A DNA stretch of 64,000 nucleotides, from the NCBI RefSeq assembly GCF_000002075.1, contig NW_004797315.1, forward strand, positions 346,585 to 410,584. The letters run 5' to 3'. The position numbers were made by a program, and so were the translations under genes. Positions 50,031 to 61,786 of the stretch are shown here, one piece after another. How positions within the stretch are numbered: position 1 is the first letter of the stretch; every line of letters starts with the position of its first letter. The notes under the pieces are model-generated. The model did no database searches. It was not told where the DNA came from and saw only the letters and a program-made list of their open reading frames with translations. This stretch comes from Aplysia californica. Its lineage: Eukaryota; Mollusca; Gastropoda; Aplysiida; Aplysiidae.

Positions 50031-50340
50031 ACGTTCACCGTGAACATATGTACCAGTGCTCTTGTGTTGAAAGCGTGCAGTTTTGTCTCTGGGCAGTGAG
50101 AGAGAAAGAGAGGGGAAGGGGAGAAAGAGAGAGAGAAGAGGAGTGGCGAGAACTTCCGGGCAAAGCAAAATGGCGACCCATGTAGTTCGGCTCGTTTCGA
50201 AAAGTGAAACAATCGTAGCATCTTTGTAGACGACCAAATTAATATTATTTTGTGCTATAACATCATTTTTTTCTTTGTTTTTGCTAATTTGATCTCATCC
50301 ACACTGACAATTTATTCAGAAATTTATGAAAAACAGGTCT

Positions 50341-52129
50341 TGTTTCCAGGGTTCCCGCGGCCTCCTTGAATTCAAGGAGTCCTTGAAAACTGCTTGAATT
50401 TGCATTCAAGGAAAAATATCCTTAAAAACTCCTTGAATTTGCTCTCAAGGAAAAATCTCCTTGAAAACTCCTTGAATTTTGCCAGATCGGACAGGAACAC
50501 GTGTACAGGGTGACTGCCAAGCACCGGGAATCCCGGGGGCCCCTGGAATTACCCGGTCATATGAAAAAAATCGATGAGACCCGGAATGCAGCGGGAATTT
50601 GAAGAAATCTGTAAATCGCCCCGGGAAAATACATAAACGTTCTCGAATATTTGAAAACGAAATCCGATATCGTCCTTGAGTTCATTTTTGCCGGTCGCGA
50701 CTGTGATATAATTCATCCGGCCTATCCCGGCCCGAGAGTACATTACAGGTGGTTATGGCGGCAACAAGTGGAAGTGTATGTGCGACGTGCGATACCGAAG
50801 TTCAATCGGGAAAAATCAAGATCTACTTTCGCTTTCGTTACCACCTAGAAATTTGCCGGTAGGACTTATAGTAGTCTGATAGCGCAACATTTGTAACATG
50901 CAGGTTCTGCATTACAAACGCTGTGTCGCCATGAAAATAAATCGTTTGTCCTGTGCTGTCACTTGTGGAAAGAAAAAAAAGGTTATACAAGCTTCTTGTC
51001 GGGCTCGCCATCGTGACCGGTCATTGAACCTGTGCATTTTTTTTTGGGTCACATCGTGAGTATCGCGATGGTTGAGGTCCCCAAAGTTCCTGCAAAGTCT
51101 GAGCGCTGCGAGTATAGGACTCAGGAATGGGGGGATTATTGATTTTTTTTAAAAGTCGCACGCTGGGGAAAGGGGGGATGACAAAAACTAAACTTGGAAG
51201 CAGATTTTACTTTTCAGAATTTTGATTACTACGATCTAGATCTAGAGCTCTCTGCAATGCGCGCGTTGGTGCAGGCCTTGTATGGAATCGGGATCTGTCG
51301 TACTCAAACCTTGTAAGCCATGTGTTTGTAACTATAGGGTTACCATTTCATTGGGTAGAGGTGATAGTAAATTATTATATGTATTGTATTCCATATTTGA
51401 GCTTTCTGTTCAAGATTTTCAGTGTCACTGCATCTTGCCCTTCCACAGTTTTTACACCTCTCACACTGAATAGGTCTACTTGAGACGTTCATGTTATTAC
51501 TCTACTTTAAATAGTTAGAGTAATAAGTTTTATCTTTCACGTTTATTGTATAAACCTTGACACCCAAACTGGTTCTTGACAATGGATATTCTGGTTCTAG
51601 GCCTTTTCTCAGGCTCAAAGCAAGATTCATTTTTATATATAGTTTAATATAGGGGGAATATGATGAGGGGAAAATATAAATATAAACTAAGTAAGAACTG
51701 ACTGAAATACCTAAGTCACAGTATTCCAGTGCCACACTGCTGACATGTTGCTGACTGGAATGTACCTACATGCGTGCGTGCACACCATTCTGTGTGTATA
51801 TATATTAATATATAAATATATAAATGAAGCATGCACTGTCATTGTTATGTAACATGCCCCTGGAGAATGGATGAGGCGCCCCCCCCCCACCCCACCGGAA
51901 AATTGAGAAGCCGGGTTGGCAGTCACCCTGCGAACAGTTTTTGTAGGGAAATCGAAACTATGATATGATTCTTTTCGGACAAGTGTAGACCTTCGAAAAT
52001 AGGCTTTTGTTATGAATTTCTTGACCAAATCTCCTTGAATTTTGAAATTTTCTCCTTGAAACCTCCTTGAAATCTCCTTGAAATCTCCTTGAATTTGGTG
52101 GGAAGTTCATGGCAGGAACCCTGTGTTTC
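50341..52129. mobile_element. hAT-like element H1 with TGTTTC target duplication, hosting H2
   Basis: TGTTTC (50341-50346 and 52124-52129) flanks CAGGGTTCCCGCGG...ATGGCAGGAACCCTG. CTCCTTGAAA-type repeats lie inside both ends. A second element, H2, interrupts it. No transposase frame seen. Typical hAT duplications are 8 bp, so the class is tentative. Confidence 0.7.
50506..51930. mobile_element. Element H2 nested in H1, 15-bp perfect inverted ends
   Basis: CAGGGTGACTGCCAA at 50506-50520 and its exact complement at 51916-51930. Interior 1.4 kb with no long frame and a C run at about 51881. A target duplication could not be identified. Confidence 0.75.
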
Positions 52130-52225
52130 ACACCGGGTGAGAAAAGCCAGTGCCGACAAGGTCACAAGTCTCACCCGGGGTGAGAAGTCGCTTTATTTTT
52201 ATTCTCACCCAGGGTGAGAAAAGCG
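52130..52225. repeat. TCTCACCNNGGTGAGA palindromes, right group
   Basis: CACCGGGTGAGAAAAGCC, TCTCACCCGGGGTGAGAAGT and TTCTCACCCAGGGTGAGAAA. Confidence 0.7.
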
Positions 52226-55200
52226 ACTTCCTTTTTTATTAATAAAGTGACTATTTCTCCGAACAGTCGGGAAAATTATAAACTTTCAACACCTCTATAG
52301 TGTCTATTTCTCCACACGATTTCAGTTCTCTTGAGATTTTTTTGTCATTTGCAAGATTTAAGCGTCATCTTTCATTCTGCCATTCTGCGAGGATTGAGAT
52401 GAAGTAGCATTTTTTACATCGAATTCAATTTGTAGAGACAGACTAGAGATTTACCGAGTCTGTGTACTTCAATTGTGGTTGGGGCAGCGTTCGCGGACTC
52501 TATACACTTCATTTGAAAATACCTTCAAAAGGTACTGCAAGAAAACAAGACTGCTCGACATTGGCAGTAGCCTGTTTTGTATTTTGTCATCCTAAAGCAA
52601 AAACTAAAACCGTTCAGCCTTCATGTAGACAAACAAAATAATAATCCCTCCCCCCCAACTCACCCCCACGCCTCGTTCACCCCTTATCCACACAAACGCA
52701 CACTCACACCCCCACCCCCACCCCCACACACATACCCACACACACACACCCACACACACACACATATGTGCGTGCGGGCCACTCAATTCGCAAATTAACA
52801 ACTAATCTCGAGAACGGAAACCATTAGAAGAAATGGAGTTAAGTTTATTTTCCCGAGCGTTTGGAGAAATAGTGCCGGCCTTTTAAAAATTACTAAAGTT
52901 GTAGCGGTTGTGACTTGATACTCTGGCAACACTGTCAGTTTGACTTGAAATTCGTTTAGGATATCTAGATTAGGTCTACTTTCAAAGCCCTGTGGTTTTT
53001 GTTCATTTTTATCCGTTTTACTGGAATATTGACTTTCTATTCGTTGCAAATAATTAACTATCTAGTCTATCTATTCCCAATTTATGGTGTGGTAATTTCC
53101 ATGCTCCAGACCAGGAATCAGGGGGGGGGGGGCATGCCTTCCTCAGATAGGGGGGGGGGGGGTTACATTCTTTCCGCAACAATTTGATGAACATTTTTTT
53201 TTTTTTTTTGCAATTTAAGTTGAAATTTTCTTGAATATAATTGATTTTTATAAAGTTTTAGTACTTAAGTAAGTGGTCGTGTGATCTGCAGCAGAAATTA
53301 CTGCAGTTAGACCCCCAAAGCTGTGCGTCTGTGTGTGGGGACTGAGTGAAAGTAATTTTTTACCATTTTTTCTCTCTTCTAATGTTTTATTGGCGATAGT
53401 TATTTCACTTTTAACATTTTTGTGGGTCTTCCCTTAATTGAAAAAATTAATGTAGGTATAGATCTGTTGGCAAATACTGAGCAAGCATAGAATAATTTTT
53501 GTTGGTATTATAGACTCAAACATTTTTATTCGCTCTAATCTTTGGCTCAGGTGTATTCTTATATTATTAATTATTTAGAGTGAAATTATATGTCTCAAAT
53601 GCTCACTTTTCTTCTTGTTCTTTATTTTTGTGTGTTATGATTCTGATTGTTTAGACTGTCCTATATCCTTCATGAATTATTCAAAGTGGCTATGCATACC
53701 TCCCATACGCCCTCGCGGCTATGCATACTACGGCCCTCCGGTATGCATAGCATCGAGGCTATGTGAGCGGCCCTCCACTTCACATAATAATAATAAGCAA
53801 GGCTTTGTAGGCGGCACATACTATCAAACCGAGCACTTCCGACTCTACCGAATAACTTTAAAATGAATTAAAGTAGGAAAAAAATATTATTTTACCTCCC
53901 CTTACCCCCACCCGCCTTATATTCCCCAAACTCCCAAATCAAACAAGCTGCAGCCACTAAAAATGACAGTCCCAAGCCTGTTTAATCGCAAGGGAAATTG
54001 TATTGTTTAGTATTGAAGGTTGTAGTAGACTAGTAGACCGTCAGATGGAACAGTTGAGAGACTGGTCCAGTGGTAGGACACAAGTAGAACAGAAACATCA
54101 TGGTAGACTGTCATGTGGATAGGCACCAAATAATGTTGTATTTATTGAATATTTCAGAAAACGGATTTGTATGAATGGCTAATCTAAGTAATAATAGACT
54201 TTAACTACTTTAAGAAATCCCTTTTGATAAATTCTTTTTCGATGCCATCTCCATCCACCTTCCCTCCTACACACTATTTAACTGTGAAGTGTTCTTGTTC
54301 AAAATCAAGGGGAAAATGTTTTTACGTATACTGTTAGTTTTGTTAAAAATAAGAACATCCTCTGCTGAGAAAAAAAACAGACTTTTACTTCAAGGTAAAT
54401 AAAAAATTAGACCATGGTACAATTCTAAATTATCTCTGAGGTCTTCCCCTAGAAATCTTTCTATTGTAGTACCTAACTAATCTAAAAGCAAGTCTGAGCT
54501 GTGCATCAGGGCTCAAATAAAAACTGAGTGTAGGATAATGTTTTTGTTTTGTTTATTTTGTGCAGTGTCTAGCCCTTGGGTGAATTTGTTTACTCATCAA
54601 ACACACAATTGTTGAAGTTGACAAGAAATTGTTGGGCTCAGAGGTAAAACTGATGCGATGGGTTCAAGACGGAGCTGAAGCATCAACCGACTGACATTTG
54701 GTGTGAAGTCTTGTCAGCCAAATAAAGGCTTTGTCTCCTTTTTAAAAAAACAAATGAAAGACCCGCTCTTCAGTTGGACGAACACAGGTCTGTGGTGTGA
54801 ATAAGCTGTTGAACGACATTGAAAGCAAATAATTCTGAAAGCCCGTAGAACAACCTGTGAAGTGCTCATTGTAAAGCTATGCTGTTTTAGTATGGTGGGG
54901 ATTTGTTTTCTGCACTGAGAAAGTCTCTGAGGAATATCGGAGAAGAGTGGGCTCTGGTTTTCCTACCTCTGGCAGATACCGTGTGTGCTTTGGTTTGAAG
55001 TCTGTACCCCTCTCTTCTATTTCTCGATCACATCACACATGAAGACCGGTATCTTTTTAATACTGGGCCGTCCTGCTTGGTTCAAATCTACTGTTTTCAA
55101 CTGTTGTAGATTTCTAGATGAGTTAAGGACATCGTCAACTTTCAGCAGATGTTAACACATGGCATGTTTATCATTACATTTGGTGTGCTGTGAGTTCAGT

Positions 55201-55320
55201 TAATTTGCTTCCAGGCTAGAGTTGGGTCCAAATTTCCATCAAGTCACTCTTCAACTTGGATTCATTAAGAAGTGTTCATGTATCTTCAGCACTTGGATGT
55301 GTCCTATTTGACGTTTTACT
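52226..55320. other. No gene seen; simple-sequence tracts
   Basis: CA/CCCCCAC repeats at about 52640-52765, G runs at 53121-53162, a T run near 53195, a small GCTATGCATAC repeat at 53690-53760. No exon supported. Confidence 0.4.
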
Positions 55321-55322
55321 TC

Positions 55323-55343
55323 GGGGGGGGGGGGGGGGGGGGT
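55323..55343. repeat. Poly-G tract
   Basis: About 20 consecutive G. Confidence 0.95.
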
Positions 55344-56124
55344 CTCACTTGTTGTGTAACTTCATTGTGTGGAAAAGCGGCACCAAACCTTGTGGCCACT
55401 AGTGGTATTGAAATATCATGGGGATGAATAACAAGTACTGATAAAGGTGGTGAAGTAGTAGACACATGGCTCGCTTAATGTGGTAGAGGTCTCATTCGCA
55501 CAAATTGTCACTTCTCTGAGCTGAAGTAATGGGTATAATTTGTACTTCAGGGTAGACTGCGGAAACTGCAAAAACAAGCACAGCCAATGTAGAATGGGGC
55601 TCTTCACTGAGGGTTGCTACATCTTATAATAAAATGTCACACAGCCAGCTCAGTGTTTCTTGCTACAAGTATTGGGCAAAGGGGAGAGGAAGAATAGGAA
55701 GTAAAGAAATACTGACTTGTGCTGGAGGTTTTATTTTCTTTGAGATCATTCCTTGTTGGGAGGTAGGAATTCCTTGTTGGGAGGTAGGAAATGATATGGT
55801 GGAAGGGTGGGGAGGGGGAGGGGCTGAAGGGAGGCTGAAAATATAGGCATGAAAACAAGTGTCCAACTCAAAAGTCCCCGTGCTGCATCTGGCACGGGGA
55901 ACAATTATTATTATATATCTGGCCTGAGAGGGAATTTTAGGAGGTCCAAAAAATCTCCATAATAATGATAAAACTCAAACATAACAAACTTGTGGATTAG
56001 GAAAGAATTCCAACTTTCAGCTCTGACAAATTGACGTGAGGAGCAAATTTTGGCTTGACTTTATTTGTTATTATAATGTTAACTTTTAGTCTGTTTTCAT
56101 TTTTATTGTTTAAAAACAGTTATT

Positions 56125-56465
56125 GGGTGTTTGGCGGGTGCTCTGGTGTGGTTTGCTCCTTCTTTCCTGTCTAACATCTATCGTCCTTTTCTCCCCTTCT
56201 TTTTTGTGTATGTTACTCTCTTGTAAAAAGTCTGAGGTATCCACAGTCTCTTTGTGAGATACGTATAAGATGATGTGGGTGGTTGGCGGGTGCCCTGGTG
56301 TGGTTTGCTCCTTTTTTCCTATCAAACATCTATTGTCTAAAAGTTATCTTTCCCCCTTTTAAAAAAAAAAGTTTTTTACTCTCTTGTAACACCTCTAATC
56401 TTCGGCACTTATATGACCTTATTGTGTTGCAAGTGCTATAAAACCCTTACTAAAACTAAACTAAA
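56125..56465 (+). mobile_element. Two SINE-like G elements in tandem
   Basis: The first (56125-56226) lacks a tail. The second (56274-56465) has head GTGGGTGGTTGGCGGGTGCC and tail CGGCACTT...CAAGTGCTATAAAAC. Between them is GAGGTATCCACAGTCTCTTT and GAGATACGTATAA, also found upstream of the copy at 59695. Confidence 0.85.
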
Positions 56466-57693
56466 AAACAGTTTAGTAGTTTTCCACCGCTCAATGAGTG
56501 TTTTGTGCACCCAGTTTGGTCGGTCACCTGAAGGGTTATATTATATTTGAGTTTGCTTTCTGTGTGAAATTGAGTTTGACACCCCGTGGTGGAGACAGAA
56601 AATGTTTTATCAGTGGTGTGCCTGATTGATGTCAGCGTAATTGATAAGGGAGTGTGTCAGGTGTGTAGTTAGTGGGTCATGGTGCGCATGTTTCGGGGCA
56701 TGGTGGAGTTTGATGGTCTGAGGTCAGTTATCTCAGCTCGTAAATTCCCGCAGCAGCCGTTTCGTTTCTTCTTTTTTTTTTTATGATCATAGTTTATGAT
56801 GGCCGTATATCTCCTCTGTCATTCTGCTGATGTTGTAGGGTATGATAATCATTTTGCCTTTGTGAGCAATTTGTTCTTTTCAATTTGAAAATGACAGCTG
56901 TCTTTTTTTGCCTGTGTAAAAAAGAGAGTATTTATAAAAGCAGGAATTTTGTGCTCTGAGACGCGGCGTAACTTCGGAGTGATTAAAGCTGGTGGCAAAC
57001 TGAAGCATGCTATTACCAGAGTTGGATGGGTTTTGCTAGTCAGAGATAACTAAAGAATGGTCTCGGTGATTTCAAACAATCGTTGGTCCTTGAGATAATT
57101 GACAATTTAGAAGTGATGTCGATCGCTTATGCACGGCTATTTGTTTTGTTCCAATTAAAGGAGGGTTTATTGGAGAAAGCACTTCTTGTACTCTGTCTAG
57201 TAGTAAATGAAACAGTTTCACCTTTTTTCTTCCCCACTGATGCTACTGTAGTTGCCACCAGAGCCATGCATTGTTTTCATATGTGTTAAATACGAACATT
57301 TCATTGCTGAACTGTGTTCAAGATATGTCACCTGTTGTTCCGTGACCTCAAAAAGCAGAGAAGGATTTAATGTCAAACAGACTCCCTGTGTGCCCTGTGG
57401 TTATTATTGCTGTTATTTGGCTGCTCTACAACACAGGACTTTTTTTTAAAAATATCAGTGATAAAGGGAATTCTTGCCCATTATCTCTCAGACAACTATT
57501 TTTGGCACTCCTGATATCAGCTGTTGACTGTTTTGAATTTAAATGATAAAGTATTCCACCGTCAAGACAGCTGCTACTGTTTTTAATGAGCTAGTTTCTG
57601 TTACCTGAATTGTGAATCTGCAGGGAAGTTATTGTGATTGTGGAGAGAAGTTTTCATTAGCTGAATTGTGATTGTGCAGGAAAATGTAAGAGA
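56466..57693. other. No feature recognised
   Basis: Unique-looking sequence upstream of the unknown exon; short frames only. Confidence 0.3.
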
Positions 57694-57924
57694 ATGGCTA
57701 CTTCTAACTGTGCTGGACGAGAACACGTGCAGGAAAAGTTGTTGGCGTGGAAGAGTAAAGAGCCTCCCTGGGATTACGAATACCACGAGCGAGATATCGT
57801 CATATCAGATTTGTGCCCCATGTTTAAGAGAACCAGGATCAGTCGCTTAATGAATGAAATCCACGAACGGATAGTTGCGATCAAACAGAAGTATCCGCGA
57901 GACCCAAAGTTGCGCAAAGCCAAG
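57694..57924 (+). CDS. Unrecognised first or internal coding exon
   Basis: An ATG frame of 77 codons ends at a good donor, AAG|GTAACT. It includes KEPPWDYEYHERDIVISDLC, then MFKRTRISRLMNEIHERIVA and KYPRDPKLRK. Composition is protein-like and charged, with no transmembrane segment and no low-complexity sequence. A possible acceptor TTGTGCAG lies 14 nt before the ATG. I do not recognise the family. It could start a gene that continues beyond the window. Confidence 0.5.
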
Positions 57925-59088
57925 GTAACTGTTGCTTAGCCTGCCCACTCTGCTAAGTCCTGATGGCTCAATTTTACTTGCCTAAAACTTCATAGAAGCC
58001 ATATATATTATGATTTATATCTTATTTTGTTCTTTCAAGAGCTTGATTAGAGAAAAGTTTGCTTGCACTTTAATTCATCTTAACTAAATAATAGTAGAAC
58101 TCCTCTGAGATGTGTATTAAGGAAACCAGCATGCACATCAGTTGGGCAGTTGTGTCATACTATCTGAGGTTTGTAGAATTACTGAACAAATTGTTTGAGC
58201 ATCTCAAGAATTTCATTGAGATTCGCCTGTTACAGTTGTGTGTGCTTTACATCAACAGTTCGCCGTTCCAATGTCTATTTGAATCCTATTTCTCACGCCG
58301 GCTAGTTTGGAAGGAATTCTGTACCGAGCGACAATATGAAACAGTAGAATAGAGAGTTATGGTTTAAGGTAAGAGTAAGGTTAGGGGTCGGGTCAGTGTT
58401 AGATTTAGGTGGTTTCTTTATAAATTGTGTTTGTTAGGGTGGTCGCCCGTTACAGAAGTCTTTCCACTAGTTTGATTCATCTTTCAACAAATGTGACCAG
58501 CTGCCACAGTGGTTTTCTTTTTTCGTTTGTGTTCTTTTTATAAATGGGTGCTTGTATTTGAGAGGATGTTGTGCATTGAATGGGCTCGTATGCATAAAAC
58601 ATGTCGTTATGTACTCTGTCAATTTTTTTTTCTAGAGAAGTGGTTTTTATTGTCATTATTGTTGTTGGTGGTGGTGTTGTTATAATGTTATTGTTATTAA
58701 AGCTGAGACAAAACATGTCAATACAGAGATGATAATTAGGATTAGTTTGGCTGAAAGGTATTACTTTGAATGCAGTACATGTATGATATAGAGAAAATAG
58801 GGAAGGAGTTCCGCAGAGGGACGGTACTTACCGTGACACGGTCCACCGAGCAAACTTTACAAGAGTTAGGGTTAGGGTATACCCTGCTCAAAATATCCCC
58901 TCTTTTGTGTTTTGTTGGTCGGCCGGCCCTCTGTACAACTCCTTCCGAAAATAGTAACTGGGGCTTGAATCAACTGAGTAGCTTATAAAAATGTGTGTGG
59001 TGTAGTCTAAAACACAGACTGGGGATCTGCACTGTATTCTCTTTCCCCTTTTTGCTTTATCCGTTTCTCACCAGATTTGCTGACAAAG
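57925..59088. other. No gene seen
   Basis: Intron-like. GTTAGGGTTAGGG near 58865 is a short coincidental telomere-like run. A GTTGTTGG/GTTATT-rich patch lies at 58650-58700. Confidence 0.4.
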
Positions 59089-59203
59089 GAATATTTTTCT
59101 GCTTTGCTTTGCATATCTTGACGGTGTTGTTGGTGTGATCTGTGACTTCTTCTCACGGGACCTGTGTTATTTCTTCTTGTGGCCCTGACCCTCGTTCCTT
59201 CAC

Positions 59204-59527
59204 TCGGCTGTTGTGGACGCTGGTCACTTACACTTTACGCAAAATGTGGACGACTGTGATGGCTGTGCGGCGAATATGTCATTTCCACCTGCGAACTCTG
59301 CGACGTTCTGGACTTACGCTGCCCTATTCCTCATGCCGATACCTCTGCTCTCAGGTAAGAGATTGGTGTGGATGAGTGCGATGATGGGGTGTAGTTTGGG
59401 TGTGAGAGATTGGTGTACGGTTCATAGCTGTTTATCTTTTGGCGCTGTCGCAATGTGTTTATTGTTCTTAGCTCTTTTTCTAAAAAAGAAGAATAAATGT
59501 TTTTACATCCCTATCAACACAATTTAG
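59204..59527 (+). CDS. Possible membrane-protein exon or short ORF
   Basis: The frame reads SAVVDAGHLHFTQNVDDCDG, then CAANMSFPPANSATFWTYAA and LFLMPIPLLS up to CAG|GTAAGAG at 59355, and stays open to a stop at 59525-59527 with a second hydrophobic run and a KKKNK end. It could be an exon with a donor at 59355, ending in a Cys-rich ectodomain plus the start of a membrane helix. A dual-oxidase-like pre-helix segment crossed my mind but I cannot support it. It could also be non-coding. Confidence 0.25.
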   Translation, partial: SAVVDAGHLHFTQNVDDCDGCAANMSFPPANSATFWTYAALFLMPIPLLSGKRLVWMSAMMGCSLGVRDWCTVHSCLSFGAVAMCLLFLALFLKKKNKCFYIPINTI

Positions 59528-59639
59528 ATCGTTTTGAAGGCAGACTTCTGACCCAGCATGTCAGGGCCAACCAATTCTGAGAGGGGTACAACAACCTAGA
59601 AAAAGGACTGAGATACTCTGTAACATTTCTGCTTTACAA

Positions 59640-59872
59640 GTCCGAGGTATCCAGTCTCTTTTTGAGATACGTATAATATATATAAAAGAAGATGTAGGTG
59701 GTTAACGGGTGCTCTGGTGTGGTTTGCTCCTTCTTTCCTATCAAACATCTATGGTCCTGATCTCTCTTTCTTTTTTTAATGTTTCTTCCTCTCTTGTAGC
59801 ACCTCTAATCTTCTGCCCTTATATGACCGTATTGTGTTGCAAGTGCCGTAAAACTCACTAAAATATAAAAAC
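59640..59872 (+). mobile_element. SINE-like G element with shared 5' extension, type B tail
   Basis: The extension GAGGTATCCAGTCTCTTTTT then GAGATACGTATAATATA precedes head GTAGGTGGTTAACGGGTGCT at 59695; right tail arm CAAGTGCCGTAAAAC, left arm partly deleted. Confidence 0.85.
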
Positions 59873-60073
59873 GTGGATAATAAGATGGTTAATCATAGCA
59901 GTTTGTGATAGAGTTTTAATGAAAGCAAGTTCTGGGCACTGTGGCTGAAGTCAGTGACTCTCTGATGTGTCCATATAGTGTGCCAGACAGGTAAATCACT
60001 GACTTTCTGATGTGTCTGTCGAGTGAGACAGTGTGTCTGTCAGAAGTCAGTGACTGCCTAGTGTGAGTCGATA

Positions 60074-60078
<5 letters not shown>

Positions 60079-60137
<59 letters not shown>
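60079..60137. repeat. (TG)n microsatellite
   Basis: About 29 TG units. Confidence 0.98.
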
Positions 60138-60138
<1 letters not shown>

Positions 60139-60540
60139 TGTTCACAAAGTGTCTTTCTATTAGTTAGGTAGAGGAGATTATAACACAGTGCATGGAGGTT
60201 CAAAAGTTCTTTGCTGACAGGGAATTTTTTAAAATTTTCACCTCTGCGAATTCCTTGGATTATCATTGTCTTACTTTTGAACTGTCTGTTGCATTTTATT
60301 TACATACTTTTCTCATGGCTTGAGAACGTGCTCTCTGTATGATAAGCTCTTTCATAAAATTCCTTGACCAAGATTGTCACAAGCAAAACAAAATTGCAAG
60401 AAGAGTAAAATCCTCTTTGTGAAAGTGTCGTGGTAAATTAGAACATCTTCTCCCTCCCCTTCCTTTTGTACACCATCATAATAATATTGTTTCTACATGT
60501 GGTATATAGCTTCACAACGGTGCATGCCACGCTATCCATT

Positions 60541-60792
60541 TGGTCGCTTTTAAGCACAAGGAAAACCCCCCACTGTTTTGAGAAAATTGAAGGTATCGTT
60601 TTTGGACTCTAGATCTAGTTACGTTTCTTTAAAAGACAAGGAGAGGTTTCTCTATAACCAAACAAATACACACACCAATGATATCAGACTTCTCCTATTG
60701 GTAGGGCAATGCCCACTTTTAGATTTAGTGTAGGTCAAGATTTCTGGAAACCCTCGAAATCTGGGTTAGTCCGCTAGTCCTTAAAAGCGACC
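60541..60792. mobile_element. M4 MITE, copy 3, inverted
   Basis: TGGTCGCTTTTAAGCACAAG...AGTCCTTAAAAGCGACC; reverse orientation to the other two. Confidence 0.82.
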
Positions 60793-61113
60793 TTATCTGA
60801 CCAACAGTGATTTCTGTTCTTTCAAGATCGTCGTAAGACGTTCTTTACAAAAAGGTGGGGAATAGAAATAGAATGAGAATAAAATGTTGCTTGTGGTCGT
60901 ATGTCGTATGTGAGTATGCAGGGCTCCCCTTTTCAGGCAATCTTAAGAGATTCCTTCACCCTTTGGTTTCCTGTCTTAAGGGGTATTTAAACCCTTGTTT
61001 TAGGAACCTAAAGGGTTGTTGGTTGTCGGTGTTTTTCTGTTCATGTCTGACGAACTATTCCTCCAAAGTCAATTGTCTCCTAATTGTATTGTAAAAATGT
61101 TGGCGTGTAACAT

Positions 61114-61115
<2 letters not shown>

Positions 61116-61153
<38 letters not shown>

Positions 61154-61555
61154 NNNNNNNNNNNNNNNNNNNNNNNNNNNNNNNNNNNNNNNNNNNNNNN
61201 NNNNNNNNNNNNNNNNNNNNNNNNNNNNNNNNNNNNNNNNNNNNNNNNNNNNNNNNNNNNNNNNNNNNNNNNNNNNNNNNNNNNNNNNNNNNNNNNNNNN
61301 NNNNNNNNNNNNNNNNNNNNNNNNNNNNNNNNNNNNNNNNNNNNNNNNNNNNNNNNNNNNNNNNNNNNNNNNNNNNNNNNNNNNNNNNNNNNNNNNNNNN
61401 NNNNNNNNNNNNNNNNNNNNNNNNNNNNNNNNNNNNNNNNNNNNNNNNNNNNNNNNNNNNNNNNNNNNNNNNNNNNNNNNNNNNNNNNNNNNNNNNNNNN
61501 NNNNNNNNCACACACACACACACACACACACGCACGCACACACACGCACGCACAC
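61116..61555. other. Assembly gap (355 N) between (CT)n and (CA)n repeats
   Basis: N from 61154 to 61508. CT repeats abut on the left and CA repeats on the right, so the gap probably hides a longer compound microsatellite; any frame called through it is meaningless. Confidence 0.99.
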
Positions 61556-61786
61556 ACACCCAAACCAGAAAAAAATCCTGATTCATTCTTCATAGCCATC
61601 CCAGGGTTCACATTCCAGTTTTTCCAAACTGTCGATTTTTTTCCCTCGTGAGAATCTCACAAGCCTCTTGGATCACTTCCTTCTCATCAAATGAAAATGC
61701 CTCATGCTTGCTTTTATGCCAAGTGATCAGTTTGTTGTTAACAGCTTTTGTGGTCAATGAACTGCGAGTACTGTATTTCTGACATA

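Noticed and set aside
58862-58880. Telomere-like GTTAGGGTTAGGG
   Set aside because: Two units only, no extended array.
59204-59353. Assignment of the hydrophobic frame to dual oxidase
   Set aside because: Only a loose resemblance of a Cys-rich segment before a membrane helix; no diagnostic motif is visible.
61016-61651. Long ORFs spanning the gap
   Set aside because: They consist of N characters and dinucleotide repeats.
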